Source: Halogeometricum limi (GTDB taxonomy: Archaea > Halobacteriota > Halobacteria > Halobacteriales > Haloferacaceae). Taken from it: a stretch of 64,000 nucleotides of DNA. Position numbers and translations under genes: made by a program. Each line of letters begins with the position of its first letter. Positions within the stretch are counted from its first letter, which is position 1. The stretch is taken from contig NZ_FOYS01000001.1 of NCBI RefSeq assembly GCF_900115785.1, positions 610,769 through 674,768 of the forward strand, given 5' to 3'. Below the pieces are notes generated by a model, which saw nothing but the letters and a program-made list of their open reading frames with translations, searched no databases and had not been told where the DNA came from. Positions 41,717-50,873 of the stretch are shown in pieces.

Positions 41717-42678
41717 GAGTCGCTCACCCCGTCCGCGAGCTTTCCTTTCTTCACGTTCAGCCACATGAACGCGCCGATGAACAGGACGGCGAGGAGGCTG
41801 ATGGCCGCACCCTCACCGTACTGCGAGAAGGTGAACGCCTCGCGGTAGCCGTAGACGACGAGCAGTTCGTTCGAGCGCGCCGGCCCGCCCTGATTGAAGA
41901 CGAACGGGATGAGGAACGCCTGGAACGACGCCGCGGCGGTCAGAATCGAGGCGAACAGCACCGGCCGCTTTATCGAGGGGAGCGTGACGTGCAGGAAGCG
42001 CGAGAAGTAGCCCGCGCCGTCGACCATCGCCGCCTCGTGGAGTTCCTTCGGTACGTCCTGAAGCGCGCTCACCGTGATGATAACCATGAACGGGTACGCC
42101 AGCCACATCTCGGTGACGTTGTACGAGAGAAACGACATCCAGCGCTGCGAGAGCCACGCGACCGAATCGAAGCCGAGTTCGCGCAGTATCTGGTTCGCGA
42201 GTCCGAACTCCGCGGAACTGAAGATGCCGCGCCAGACGGTCACGGTGAAGATGGCCGGAAGCCCCATCGGGAGGATGATGAGAGAGCGCATGAAGCGCTT
42301 CCCGCGGACTCGTTCGTTCGTGACGACGAGTGCGACGCCGATGCTGAACGTTATCTTCGCCGTGACGCTCGTCGCGACGAACAGCCACGTCACGCCGAAG
42401 GAGTTCCAGAACGCCGGGTCCGAGAGCGTCGAGACGTAGTTCTGTAAGCCGACGAACTCCGCTTGACCGAACGTCAGCACGTCGAGCGCCGTCTCTCCGG
42501 CGAACAGGTTCGCGGGCCTCGCGTTGGTGAACGAGATGCCGACGAGGTACAGCACCGGGAACAGCATGAACGCGGCGAAGACGAACAGTCCCGGTAGGAC
42601 GAGCAGCAGCGATGCGTCGTCCTTGTCGAGGAACGGCACCTCTCCCACCTTGGTTGCGACGCGCGATGCGGTGCTCAT
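41713..42678 (-). CDS. Maltodextrin-type ABC transporter permease (MalF-like)
   Basis: The 321-residue permease has six membrane helices. It starts with a short cytoplasmic head and helix DASLLLVLPGLFVFAAFML. The EAA motif is HEAAMVDGAGYFSRFLHVTLP. It pairs with the MalG-like protein and the ATPase at 44233-45357. It overlaps the downstream permease gene by 4 bases and follows the binding protein gene after 7 bases, so the three form a tight malEFG-like operon. Confidence 0.93.
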   Translation of the reverse strand: MSTASRVATKVGEVPFLDKDDASLLLVLPGLFVFAAFMLFPVLYLVGISFTNARPANLFAGETALDVLTFGQAEFVGLQNYVSTLSDPAFWNSFGVTWLFVATSVTAKITFSIGVALVVTNERVRGKRFMRSLIILPMGLPAIFTVTVWRGIFSSAEFGLANQILRELGFDSVAWLSQRWMSFLSYNVTEMWLAYPFMVIITVSALQDVPKELHEAAMVDGAGYFSRFLHVTLPSIKRPVLFASILTAAASFQAFLIPFVFNQGGPARSNELLVVYGYREAFTFSQYGEGAAISLLAVLFIGAFMWLNVKKGKLADGVSDS

Positions 42679-42685
42679 GGCGCGG

Positions 42686-43984
42686 TCACTCCCAGTTGCT
42701 ACGGATGGTCTTCGCCGCTTCGTCGAGCGCGGGCTTGACGTCCATGTCGCCGTTGAACAGTTTGGTCAGCGCGTCGCCGTACGGCGTCCAGACGGCGTTC
42801 ATCTTCGGATGCGTCGGCATCGGGACGCCCTGTTGGACGGCCTCGGAGAAGCCCTGGACGTTCTCGGGCAGGTCGTCGCTCGTGGCGATGCTGTCTAAGA
42901 CGGGAATCGCGCCCTGCTCTTTCGCGTTGCGGAGGGCGATGTCTTCGTTCGTCGCGTACCACTCGATGAAGTCCATCGCCGCCTGCGTGCCGGGGCCGTC
43001 TTCGCTCATGGCCTTCGAGAAGTACCACATCGTGATGCCCGTGAACGGGTTGGGTTCGCCGCCCTCGGGCGTGGGGAGTTTGGCGACGCCGTAGTCGACG
43101 CCTTTCTCGTTCAGCGTGCTCAGATACCACGGGCCGTTGATGGCGAACGGCGCGTTACCCTCCGCGAACGCGGCCGCCTGCGGGCCGTACGTCGGGTCGT
43201 TCGGCATGTACGGGGCGAAGTTATCGAGCGCGAACTTCACGCCCTTCGCCGTCGCGTCCGTGTTGACGCCGAGTTGGGGGTCCTCTTCGGGGTCGAAGAT
43301 GTAGCCGCCGAACGCCTGTGCCCACGCACTCGTGAAGTAGGGGTCGAACGGGTAGCCGAGACCGTACGTTCCGTTCTGCGGGTCGTGGTACTCCTCCATG
43401 ACGGTCTTCATCTCCGACACCGTCGAGGGTGCGGAGTCGACCATCTCCGTGTTGTAGACGAGCGCCACCGTCTCCGCGGAGTGCGGGAGGCCCACCGTCG
43501 CGCCGTCGAACTGAACGGCGCCCTGTGCGGCGTCGGTGAACTGGTCCATCTCGACGGAGATGGAGTCGCTCTTGTCGACGATGAAGCCGCGCTGGTAGTA
43601 GTCGCCGACGAAGTCGTGCGCCCACTCGAACGTCTTCGGACCCTGGTTCGCCGGGATGGCGGAGGTGGTCTTCTTCCGGAGGTCGGAGATGTCCGCGCCC
43701 TCGATGGTGTGCTTGGACGCCTCGTTGTACATGCCGAGAGCCTCCTTGCGGAGCGGAATCTCCGTGTCGGGGAGCGAGTACCACGCCTTCGCCGTACCGG
43801 CCGGGCCGGACGACTCCGTCGTCGAGTCGGCGTCACCGCTCGCGGTGGAGTCGCCGGACCCGTCGCCCGACTGCGACGCCTCCGTCCCTTCGCCCTGTTC
43901 TTGTACGCCGGCACAGCCAGCGAGCGCGCCGACGACGCCCGCGGTTCCGAGGTGCTTGAGCACCGTTCTGCGGTCCATTGTCAT
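42686..43984 (-). CDS. Sugar-binding lipoprotein of the maltodextrin ABC transporter (MalE-like)
   Basis: The 432-residue protein has Tat signal MDRRTVLKHLG and lipobox LAGC, so it is anchored outside by lipid. A Ser/Asp/Thr-rich linker follows, and then a family 1 solute-binding fold (GLPHSAETVALVYNTEMVD, FAEGNAPFAINGPWYL, AMDFIEWYAT). The operon mates, two amylolytic enzymes and a TrmB regulator point to maltodextrin as the ligand; this is inferred from context. The candidate operator at 43998-44014 lies between its TATA-like TTTAAG (44017-44022, minus strand) and the start. Confidence 0.92.
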   Translation of the reverse strand: MTMDRRTVLKHLGTAGVVGALAGCAGVQEQGEGTEASQSGDGSGDSTASGDADSTTESSGPAGTAKAWYSLPDTEIPLRKEALGMYNEASKHTIEGADISDLRKKTTSAIPANQGPKTFEWAHDFVGDYYQRGFIVDKSDSISVEMDQFTDAAQGAVQFDGATVGLPHSAETVALVYNTEMVDSAPSTVSEMKTVMEEYHDPQNGTYGLGYPFDPYFTSAWAQAFGGYIFDPEEDPQLGVNTDATAKGVKFALDNFAPYMPNDPTYGPQAAAFAEGNAPFAINGPWYLSTLNEKGVDYGVAKLPTPEGGEPNPFTGITMWYFSKAMSEDGPGTQAAMDFIEWYATNEDIALRNAKEQGAIPVLDSIATSDDLPENVQGFSEAVQQGVPMPTHPKMNAVWTPYGDALTKLFNGDMDVKPALDEAAKTIRSNWE

Positions 43985-43997
43985 GGGTGAATATGGG

Positions 43998-44014
43998 ATG
44001 AATTATTCGTTCAC
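43998..44014. promoter_or_regulatory. Candidate locus operator, copy 1 (malE-like promoter)
   Basis: The minus strand reads GTGAACGAATAATTCAT, a GTGAA-N7-TTCA(C/T) dyad. It matches 14 of 17 bases of the site at 47471-47487. It is placed downstream of the malE-like TATA box, a position that would block transcription when bound. I propose the TrmB-type protein (49755-50807) as the binder. Confidence 0.6.
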
Positions 44015-44036
44015 AACTTAAATCATTCGGATAGGA

Positions 44037-44173
44037 CACGATTTTTCGTACGATAGTCCCCGTTCGGCGTGGATACGATTCCTCTCCACTGCGGGTCGAA
44101 ACCGCCGAATTCGGCCGTTTACTTCACTCACGTCGGTCTCTCCACAGTCGGTCAAAAGTAATACGAAATCGTA
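44037..44173. promoter_or_regulatory. Second dyad pair TACGA-N(2/4)-TCGT(A/G) in the malE-malK spacer
   Basis: TACGA-AA-TCGTA is at 44162-44173. A related minus-strand TACGA-AAAA-TCGTG is at 44037-44050. Both sit in the 248-base divergent spacer and differ from the 17-base operator, so a second regulator may act here. Confidence 0.4.
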
Positions 44174-44202
44174 CCTCACAAATTCCTCTCGGAGGGCAAG
44201 AA

Positions 44203-44210
44203 CTATATCT
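44203..44210 (+). promoter_or_regulatory. TATA element of the MalK-type ATPase gene (leaderless)
   Basis: CTATATCT is centred about 27 bases before the ATG at 44233. Confidence 0.6.
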
Positions 44211-44232
44211 CGCCGTCACAAGCATCGGTCAA

Positions 44233-45357
44233 ATGGCAACCGTAACGCTCGATAATCTACGAAAAGAGTTCGACAACGGTCGCATCGTCGCGGTGGACGA
44301 CGTCTCCTTCGAGGTGGAGGACGGGGAGTTCGTCACCGTCGTCGGACCGTCAGGCTGTGGGAAGTCGACGACGCTGCGGATGATAGCGGGACTCGAAAGC
44401 CCGACGTCGGGGTCGATTCGCATCGGCGAGGCGGACGTGACGGACGTCCACGCGCGGCACCGCGACGTTGCGATGGTGTTTCAGAACTACGCGCTGTACC
44501 CGCACAAGACCGTCCGGCAGAACATGGCGTTCGGTCTGCGGATGAGCACGGACTTCTCGAAGGACGAGCGCAACCGCCGCGTCGAGGAGACGGCGGAGAT
44601 GATGGGCATCGAAGACCTGTTGGACGACAAGCCGAACGAACTCTCCGGCGGGCAGAAACAGCGCGTCGCCCTCGGGCGCGCTATCGTCCGCGAACCCGAC
44701 CTGTTCCTGTTCGACGAACCGCTGTCGAACCTCGACGCGAAACTCCGGACGACGATGCGCACGGAGATTCAACGCCTCCAGAACGAACTCGGAATCACCT
44801 CCATCTACGTCACGCACGACCAAGAGGAGGCGATGACGATGGGCGACCGACTCGCCATCCTGAAAGACGGCATCCTCCAGCAGGTGGGGAAACCGAAGGA
44901 CGTCTACGAGAACCCGAAGAACGCGTTCGTCGGCGGGTTCGTCGGGTCGCCGTCGATGAACTTCGTCGAGGTCGAAGCCACAGGCGACGGCGGGACGGTG
45001 ACGCTCTCGAAGGACGGCGGCTTCGACTACACGCTCACGGGCGACGTCGCGCGCCGCGTCTCCGAGAGCGGACTGCAGACGCTCCGTCTCGGCGTCCGAC
45101 CCGAGGACGTGACCGTCGCCGATACCGGGGCGGGTATCCCGACGACGGTGGACGTCGTCGAACCCGTCGGCTCGGACAACTACCTCCACCTCGACGTGGA
45201 CGTGGACTTCATCGCCCGTGTCGACTCCGACGTCGAACCCGAGGTGGACGACACCATCGAGATAACGTTCGACCAGTCGGACGTCCACCTGTTCGACGCG
45301 ACGACGGGCGAGGCGTTGCTGTACGAGTCACAGGAGACGGAACTCGCCGCGCAGTAG
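44233..45357 (+). CDS. Sugar ABC transporter ATP-binding protein (MalK/MsmX/UgpC type)
   Basis: The 374-residue cytosolic ATPase has Walker A GPSGCGKST, Q-loop QNYALYPHKTV, signature LSGGQKQRVALGRA and Walker B LFLFDEPLSNLDAKLR. The H-loop is followed by a C-terminal TOBE/OB regulatory domain (about 240-365, GVRPEDVTVAD). Such ATPases energise sugar uptake through MalF/MalG-like pairs. It is divergent from the malE-like operon and convergent with the glucoamylase gene. It could serve several sugar permeases, as MsmX does in bacteria. Confidence 0.94.
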   Translation: MATVTLDNLRKEFDNGRIVAVDDVSFEVEDGEFVTVVGPSGCGKSTTLRMIAGLESPTSGSIRIGEADVTDVHARHRDVAMVFQNYALYPHKTVRQNMAFGLRMSTDFSKDERNRRVEETAEMMGIEDLLDDKPNELSGGQKQRVALGRAIVREPDLFLFDEPLSNLDAKLRTTMRTEIQRLQNELGITSIYVTHDQEEAMTMGDRLAILKDGILQQVGKPKDVYENPKNAFVGGFVGSPSMNFVEVEATGDGGTVTLSKDGGFDYTLTGDVARRVSESGLQTLRLGVRPEDVTVADTGAGIPTTVDVVEPVGSDNYLHLDVDVDFIARVDSDVEPEVDDTIEITFDQSDVHLFDATTGEALLYESQETELAAQ

Positions 45358-45400
45358 GCGTCGTCCGACTCCGTTCGAGAAGTTCGTCGAGACGGCGTCG

Positions 45401-47434
45401 TCAGTCGTCCGCGACGACCGAGCGTTCCTCGCCTTCGAGCAGTTCGTACTCGTCCATGAGCGCCACCGTCGCCAGTCGGAGCGCGTGCGGCCATCCGAGC
45501 GGCGTCGCGCTGTCGGGCGTGCCGTCGTCGAACACCTGTTCCGGTAAGTAGCCGCTGTCCATACAGAGCGGACCGTCCGGGAGGACGAGAGCGAGAAGGT
45601 CACGCGCCGTCGCCGCGAACGTCTCGCTTCGGTCGTCGCCTCGGTCGGCGAGAAGCGCGCTCAGACTCGCGGCGGCGTGCGCTCCCCACCCGGTCGAGAC
45701 GGTCCAAATCTTCTCGTGGTCCTGTTCGCGCGTCCGCCAGCCGTCGCCCTCGTAGCGAACCAGGCCCTCCACGTCGCTCTCCGAGGGGTCGTAGTACAGT
45801 TCGTCGACGACGCGTTCGACGTGCGAGACGAGCCTGTCCGCGCGTTCGTCGTCCACCTCGCCCACGCGGGCGTACGTCCGATGGGCGTCCGCGAGAGCGA
45901 GCGTCGCGGAGTCGGCGCGTTCGTCCAGTCCGTCCGCCTCGTGGTCGTCGGTGAACTCGCGGAGCGCGTAGATGCCGCGCGAGGGGACCCACAAGTCGTC
46001 GATAGCGTCGTACACCTCGTCGGCGCGCGCTTTCGCCTCCGAGGCGAGGGCGGTGTCCGTCGCCGCCAGCGCCGAGTACGCCTCCAAGAACGTCGCCGTG
46101 GTGTGCGCGAAGCGACCCGACATGTCCTCCCACGCGTTCTGACAGGCGATTGGTCGGCCGTCGTCGGCCAGCGTCTCGTTCAGGCCGGTCAGGGCGCGCT
46201 CGACCGTCTCCGAGACGTCTCCGTCGGACTCCTCGAGATACGTCGCGAGGAAGGCGACGACGCTGCCCGTCTGGTCGGCCTGGTAGTCCACGTCCGACCC
46301 GGCCTCGATGCGGCCGTTCGCCCATCCGGGGGCGAGTTCGCCGCTGAACGGCCAGACGCGGTGCGGCCACGACCCGTCGTCCAGTTGCGTCTCGCGGTAC
46401 GCGCGGGCGCTCCGGTCGTGCCACTCCGAGAGGTCCAGTCCGAACTGCCGGTCGCTCTCCAAGAGGAAACGAGATATCTCGGCGTCGTCGCGGAACCAGG
46501 TGTAGCCGTACCCGCCGGAGTAGGCGTAGTAGGGGTCGAAGTCCGGCCCGGCGATGCGGAGGCCGAGGCGACCGGAGAGAAGCGAGAGAACCCGGAGGTC
46601 CGTCGAAACGGCGTCCGCGTGCGGGAGGTCAGCGGACGCCGTCTCCTCGGCGGCGACGCGCGCCAGTTCGTCGGCGTCGTAGTCGGCGGCGGCGGTGCGA
46701 ACCGCGTCGAGAGCCTCCGCGCGGGTGTGTTCCGAACGGGACGTGAGAAGCGTCGTGACCGTCGCCGTCCCCTCCTGCGTGGGGACGACACCGACCACGT
46801 CGCCGCTCAGGTGACCCTCCTCGTACCGGTCGTCGGACACCGGTCGGGGGTAGGCCGTCGGTTCGTCTTCCACGAGCGACTCGAAGTCGCCGAACGCTTC
46901 CCCGCGGAGTTCGACGAAACCCGTCTCGCTCGCGAGGTAGTCCGTCTCCTCGGCGTGATACACTTCCACGGCGTCGTCGTGGCGGAGTTGTCCGATGCGG
47001 GTGTCTCGCCCGTCCGGGGCGAACCCGACGCAGACGACGACGTCCAGTTCCTCGTCGGCGTCGCCCGTATCGAAGTGCGTCACGTGCGTCTCGCCGACCG
47101 TCGCGTCGTACTGCGTGACCGGGCCGTACGGCGTCTCGTGTTCGGTGACGACGAGCGCCGTCCCCGTCTCGTGCCGTTGGGTCGCGGCCTCGGCTTCGAA
47201 CCACGCCGTGGTCCCCGACTCACCGGCCGGTCGGACGCCGAGTCGCGAACGGACGATACCCGTCAGTCCGACGAGCGGATAGCTGAAGTCGCGGAGTTGT
47301 CCGTTCTCGGCGACGTGGACGAGTCGCCCGGCCTGCCCGGAGAACCGGCCGAACGTCGTCCGGCACTCGCCGGGAAAACGCGTCCGGTGGTCGCGGTTGT
47401 GTTTGTAGTCGTTCAGCGCGTCGCGAAGTTGCAT
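45401..47434 (-). CDS. Glycoside hydrolase family 15 (glucoamylase/glucodextranase-like)
   Basis: The 677-residue protein without a signal peptide is probably cytosolic. The N-terminal beta-sandwich spans about 1-265 (VENGQLRDFSYPLVGLTG region). The (alpha/alpha)6 barrel spans about 290-660 with GYGYTWFRDDA, DYQADQTGSV, the general-acid motif CQNAWEDMSGRFAHTTATFLEA and the general-base motif YLPEQVFDDG. It should release glucose from maltodextrins brought in by the adjacent ABC transporter. It starts at ATG 47434, with TATA element GTTATAAC centred 28 bases upstream. A longer ATG (47449) would lie between that box and the likely transcript start. Confidence 0.9.
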   Translation of the reverse strand: MQLRDALNDYKHNRDHRTRFPGECRTTFGRFSGQAGRLVHVAENGQLRDFSYPLVGLTGIVRSRLGVRPAGESGTTAWFEAEAATQRHETGTALVVTEHETPYGPVTQYDATVGETHVTHFDTGDADEELDVVVCVGFAPDGRDTRIGQLRHDDAVEVYHAEETDYLASETGFVELRGEAFGDFESLVEDEPTAYPRPVSDDRYEEGHLSGDVVGVVPTQEGTATVTTLLTSRSEHTRAEALDAVRTAAADYDADELARVAAEETASADLPHADAVSTDLRVLSLLSGRLGLRIAGPDFDPYYAYSGGYGYTWFRDDAEISRFLLESDRQFGLDLSEWHDRSARAYRETQLDDGSWPHRVWPFSGELAPGWANGRIEAGSDVDYQADQTGSVVAFLATYLEESDGDVSETVERALTGLNETLADDGRPIACQNAWEDMSGRFAHTTATFLEAYSALAATDTALASEAKARADEVYDAIDDLWVPSRGIYALREFTDDHEADGLDERADSATLALADAHRTYARVGEVDDERADRLVSHVERVVDELYYDPSESDVEGLVRYEGDGWRTREQDHEKIWTVSTGWGAHAAASLSALLADRGDDRSETFAATARDLLALVLPDGPLCMDSGYLPEQVFDDGTPDSATPLGWPHALRLATVALMDEYELLEGEERSVVADD

Positions 47435-47457
47435 TGTCGGCCAGTCCACCGCCGAAC

Positions 47458-47465
47458 GTTATAAC
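47458..47465 (-). promoter_or_regulatory. TATA element of the GH15 gene (leaderless)
   Basis: GTTATAAC is centred about 27-28 bases before the ATG at 47434. The dyad at 47471-47487 lies directly upstream, where an archaeal activator would bind. Confidence 0.6.
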
Positions 47466-47470
47466 TTTTG

Positions 47471-47487
47471 GTGAAATAGTCGTTCAC
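47471..47487. promoter_or_regulatory. Candidate locus operator, copy 2 (GH15/GH13 spacer)
   Basis: GTGAAATAGTCGTTCAC is a GTGAA-N7-TTCAC dyad with perfect 5-base arms. It lies between the divergent GH15 and GH13 genes, just upstream of the GH15 TATA box and 52 bases before the GH13 start. It is 14/17 identical to the site in the malE-like promoter. Confidence 0.6.
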
Positions 47488-47538
47488 GATTTCTCGTCGC
47501 TCCGAAACAGTGAAACGACTCGGCCTGCCTCTGTGCGT

Positions 47539-49656
47539 ATGCACCATCCCGGACCCCCGCGCTTCACGGCGGTGGGCGACGCCGTCGAACTCGCGCCCCG
47601 AGACCCCTCGCCCGAAGAGACGTATCGGTGGCGAGTCACCGACAGACCGGACGGGAGCGAGGCGACGGTCGGAGACGCTCCCGTCGTCCACCTCGCGCCC
47701 GACGTCCCCGGTATCTACCGCGTCGAACTCGACGCCCCCGACGGAACGCACCGACAGACCGTCCGCGCGTTCCCCGACGTACGCACCGAGACCGAGTTTC
47801 GCGTCGGGGCGGACGAGGTGGACGTCGACTCCGACGACGTGGACTCCGTCTCCGTCATCGGTCCGTTCAACGACTTCACGATGGGACTCACGCGGCCGAC
47901 GTTCGACGGGGAGGCGTGGACCGTGCCCGTCTCGCTCCCGCCCGGCGACCACGACGCCATCTTCGCGTTCGACGACGGCTTCGACTCCTACGCGAACACG
48001 TCGGTCACGGTGGACGGCCCCGGCCGTCCGCGACTCCGACTCGACGGAACCCGCGAGGGCGAGGAGGTGGTCGTGACGGCGACGGCCGACGCGGCCCCCG
48101 ACGGCGACGACCCGGCCGTGGAGTTCTTCCTCGACGGCCGCGACGGACTCCGAGAGGAGGACGCCGCCGTCGACGGCGACGAACTTCGTCTCCCTCTGTC
48201 CGCCCTCTCGGAGTCCGAGACGACTCGTCTCCACGCCGTCCCCGTCGCCGAACGCCACGGTCTCTCGGACACGCTGGAACTCTCTCGCGACGGCGACGCC
48301 GTGACGTTCTCGCGCCCCGCCGACGCGCCGGCGTGGGTCGAAGACGCCACCGTCTATCAGATATTCGTCCGCGAGTTCGCGGGCGAGACGGTGGACACCA
48401 CGTTCGAGGAGATTTCGCGGCGTATCCCGTACCTCGAACACCTCGGCGTCGATACCCTCTGGCTCACCCCCGTCTGCGCGAGTCCGACGCACCACGGCTA
48501 CCACGTCACCGACCTGTTCGACACCGCGGACGACCTCGGGACGAGAGCGGAGTTCGAGTCGCTCGTCTCGGACCTCCACGACGCCGGCATCCGCGTCCTG
48601 TTCGACCTCGTCATCAATCACACCTCGCGGGACCACCCGGCGTACCAGCTCCACGAGGCGGGCGTTCCGGGCTACGAAGACCTGTACGAACGCGTCCCCG
48701 ACTCGCACGACACCTCTGATATCGACTGGTCCGCCGACGGCACGCCCGGCGTCTACTTCAACTGGTGGATGATTCCGAATCTGAACTACGACTCACTGCG
48801 CGTCCGCGAGTGGATGCTGGACGTGGTGGACGAGTGGGCACCCCTCGTCGACGGCTTTCGGTGTGACGTGGCGTGGGGCGTCCCCCACGGGTTCTGGAAG
48901 GAGGTCAGAGAACGCGTCAAGGCCGACGACTCCGAGTTCCTCTTGTTGGACGAGACGGTCCCCCGCCGACCGGAGTTCCGTGAGAACGAGTTCGACCTGC
49001 ACTACGACACGGACCTCTACTTCGCCCTCCGAGACGTCGGCACCGGCGAGAAGTCGGCGGCGGCCGTCTTCGACGCCCTCGACGCGTCCGAACGACTGGG
49101 CTACCCCGACGACGCCGTCCACATGCGCTACGTCGAGAACCACGACGAGGACCGCTACCTCGACGAGTGCGGCGCGGACGCCCTCCGGGCCGCCGTCGCG
49201 ACGACGTTCACGCTTCCCGGGACGCCCCTGATATACTACGGGCAGGAACGCGGGGTGACCGAGCAACGCGGGACGATGCGGTGGCACGACGGCGACGCCG
49301 ACCTGACCGACTTCCACCGCCGCCTCGTCTCGCTTCGGCGGGCCGAACCCGCTCTCCGTCGTGGGACGGTCGAACGGGTGGACTGTTCGGTCGGCGGTGA
49401 CGACGACGGCGACCGCGACCGCGATGATGACGACGGCGACGCCGCCGACGAGTCTCGGGTCGCGGCCTACGAGCGAACGACGGCGGAAGACCGCCTCCTC
49501 GTCGTCGTCAACTTCGGTTCGGAGGCGGCGACGGTGTCGTTCGACGACGGGGAGACGGCCGCTCTCGCCGACGCCACCGACCTGCTCTCGGGGACCGACG
49601 TCGGAACCGACGAGGGCGTCCGCGTCGCCGACGCCGTCGTCCTCCGTCTCGACTGA
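47539..49656 (+). CDS. Glycoside hydrolase family 13 (alpha-amylase/neopullulanase-like)
   Basis: The 705-residue protein starts at ATG 47539. There is no signal peptide, so it is likely cytosolic. Beta-sandwich domains come first (about 1-255), followed by the GH13 barrel: DTLWLTPVCASPTHHGYHVTD, the nucleophile D443 in GFRCDVAW, the acid/base E472 in LLDETVPR and D536 in YVENHDEDR. A C-terminal beta domain carries an acidic insert (about 620-640, Asp-rich). The multi-domain layout fits cyclomaltodextrinase/neopullulanase enzymes that cut maltodextrins. It forms a pathway with GH15 and the ABC transporter. Confidence 0.92.
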   Translation: MHHPGPPRFTAVGDAVELAPRDPSPEETYRWRVTDRPDGSEATVGDAPVVHLAPDVPGIYRVELDAPDGTHRQTVRAFPDVRTETEFRVGADEVDVDSDDVDSVSVIGPFNDFTMGLTRPTFDGEAWTVPVSLPPGDHDAIFAFDDGFDSYANTSVTVDGPGRPRLRLDGTREGEEVVVTATADAAPDGDDPAVEFFLDGRDGLREEDAAVDGDELRLPLSALSESETTRLHAVPVAERHGLSDTLELSRDGDAVTFSRPADAPAWVEDATVYQIFVREFAGETVDTTFEEISRRIPYLEHLGVDTLWLTPVCASPTHHGYHVTDLFDTADDLGTRAEFESLVSDLHDAGIRVLFDLVINHTSRDHPAYQLHEAGVPGYEDLYERVPDSHDTSDIDWSADGTPGVYFNWWMIPNLNYDSLRVREWMLDVVDEWAPLVDGFRCDVAWGVPHGFWKEVRERVKADDSEFLLLDETVPRRPEFRENEFDLHYDTDLYFALRDVGTGEKSAAAVFDALDASERLGYPDDAVHMRYVENHDEDRYLDECGADALRAAVATTFTLPGTPLIYYGQERGVTEQRGTMRWHDGDADLTDFHRRLVSLRRAEPALRRGTVERVDCSVGGDDDGDRDRDDDDGDAADESRVAAYERTTAEDRLLVVVNFGSEAATVSFDDGETAALADATDLLSGTDVGTDEGVRVADAVVLRLD

Positions 49657-49724
49657 CCCCGGAGCGACGCGCCGTCTCGAACCGTCCCGAGCCGTCGCGT
49701 CCGACTCGCGGGGACAGGGGGACG

Positions 49725-49730
49725 TATAAG
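49725..49730 (+). promoter_or_regulatory. TATA element of the TrmB-type regulator (leaderless)
   Basis: TATAAG is centred about 27 bases before the ATG at 49755. Confidence 0.6.
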
Positions 49731-49754
49731 TGACCCTGTTCTGCATGTATCTTC

Positions 49755-50807
49755 ATGGACGACGCGGCTCTCATCGACTTGCTCCAGCGATTCGGGTTCT
49801 CCGACAAGGAGATAGACACGTATCTCACTATCCTCGAACTCGGCGAGGCGAAGGCGAGTACCATCGCCGACGAGGCGGACGTGTCGAAACGCTACGTCTA
49901 CAGCATCGCCGAGAAACTCGACGACCGCGGGTTCGTCGAGGTGAACGACCACGCCGTGCCGACGACCATCCGCGCCAAGCCGCCGTCGGACGTGGTGGAC
50001 TCGCTCTCTTCGGACTTAGAGCAGATGCGTCCCGCCTTGGACGCGCGATTCTCCCGGGCGGCCCCGCGCTCCGAACGTTTCGAGGTGGTGAAGTCCCGCG
50101 TCACCGTCGTCAAACGCCTCGCTGAACTCGTCGCCCGCGCGGAGACGGAAGTGACGCTCAGCGTCCCGTACACGCTCGTCGACGACGTGGCCGACGAACT
50201 CCGCGACGCGGTCGATAGGGGCGTTCTCGTCCTCCTCATCGTCACCGGCGTCGGCCCCACCGACCCGCTGGAACTGTCGGGACTCGCGTCGGTGGTGCGA
50301 GCGTGGGAGCAACCGATGCCGACGATGCTCACCGTCGACCAAGCGGCGGGGCTGGTCGCGCCGACGGAGATGGTGACGCGGTCGAACAGCGAGGCGCAGG
50401 CCATCGTCTTCGCGCAGGAACAACTGGGTCCGGTCCTCGTCGGGTCGTTCCTCGGCAACTACTGGCCGATGGCCACCGAGACGTACACCTGCGAACCGGA
50501 CGAACTCCCGACGGCGTACGGCGACTTCCGCCACGCCGCCCTGCAGGCGACGCTCCACGTCCGGATGGGCCACGAAGTGCGGGCGCGGGCCACCGGGCGG
50601 TCGGTTCACCTCGAAGACGGCCGCACGGAGTTGAACGGCCGAATCGTCGACGTCCGGCAGGGGCTGCTCGAACCGGCGACGAACTCCTTCCCCGTCGAGA
50701 ACACGCTCGTCGTCGAAACCGAGGACGGGACGTTCAGCGTCGGCGGTCAGGGGGCGTTCATCGAGGACTTCGAGGCCGAGTCGGTCGAACTCTCGCTCGT
50801 CGAGTGA
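49755..50807 (+). CDS. TrmB-family sugar-sensing transcription regulator
   Basis: The 350-residue protein begins with a TrmB winged helix (LLQRFGFSDKEIDTYLTILE, KASTIADEADVSKRYVYSIAEKL, GFVEV). A helical linker follows, then a phospholipase D-like sugar-sensing domain (about 110-245) and a C-terminal beta domain. TrmB proteins bind a sugar such as maltose and repress or activate sugar uptake genes depending on site position. Its place at the end of the maltodextrin locus and the two matching dyads (43998-44014, 47471-47487) make it the likely local regulator. Confidence 0.9.
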   Translation: MDDAALIDLLQRFGFSDKEIDTYLTILELGEAKASTIADEADVSKRYVYSIAEKLDDRGFVEVNDHAVPTTIRAKPPSDVVDSLSSDLEQMRPALDARFSRAAPRSERFEVVKSRVTVVKRLAELVARAETEVTLSVPYTLVDDVADELRDAVDRGVLVLLIVTGVGPTDPLELSGLASVVRAWEQPMPTMLTVDQAAGLVAPTEMVTRSNSEAQAIVFAQEQLGPVLVGSFLGNYWPMATETYTCEPDELPTAYGDFRHAALQATLHVRMGHEVRARATGRSVHLEDGRTELNGRIVDVRQGLLEPATNSFPVENTLVVETEDGTFSVGGQGAFIEDFEAESVELSLVE

Positions 50808-50873
50808 GAGAACCCCGCCGCGAGCCACGTCGCCGAAACCGCGCCTCGCGCCTCGCGAACCGCGCCAGCGTCG

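Noticed and set aside
40634-41764. A longer start for the MalG-like permease at 41764
   Set aside because: It would overlap the MalF-like gene by 52 bases, while the GTG at 41716 gives the common 4-base GTGA overlap.
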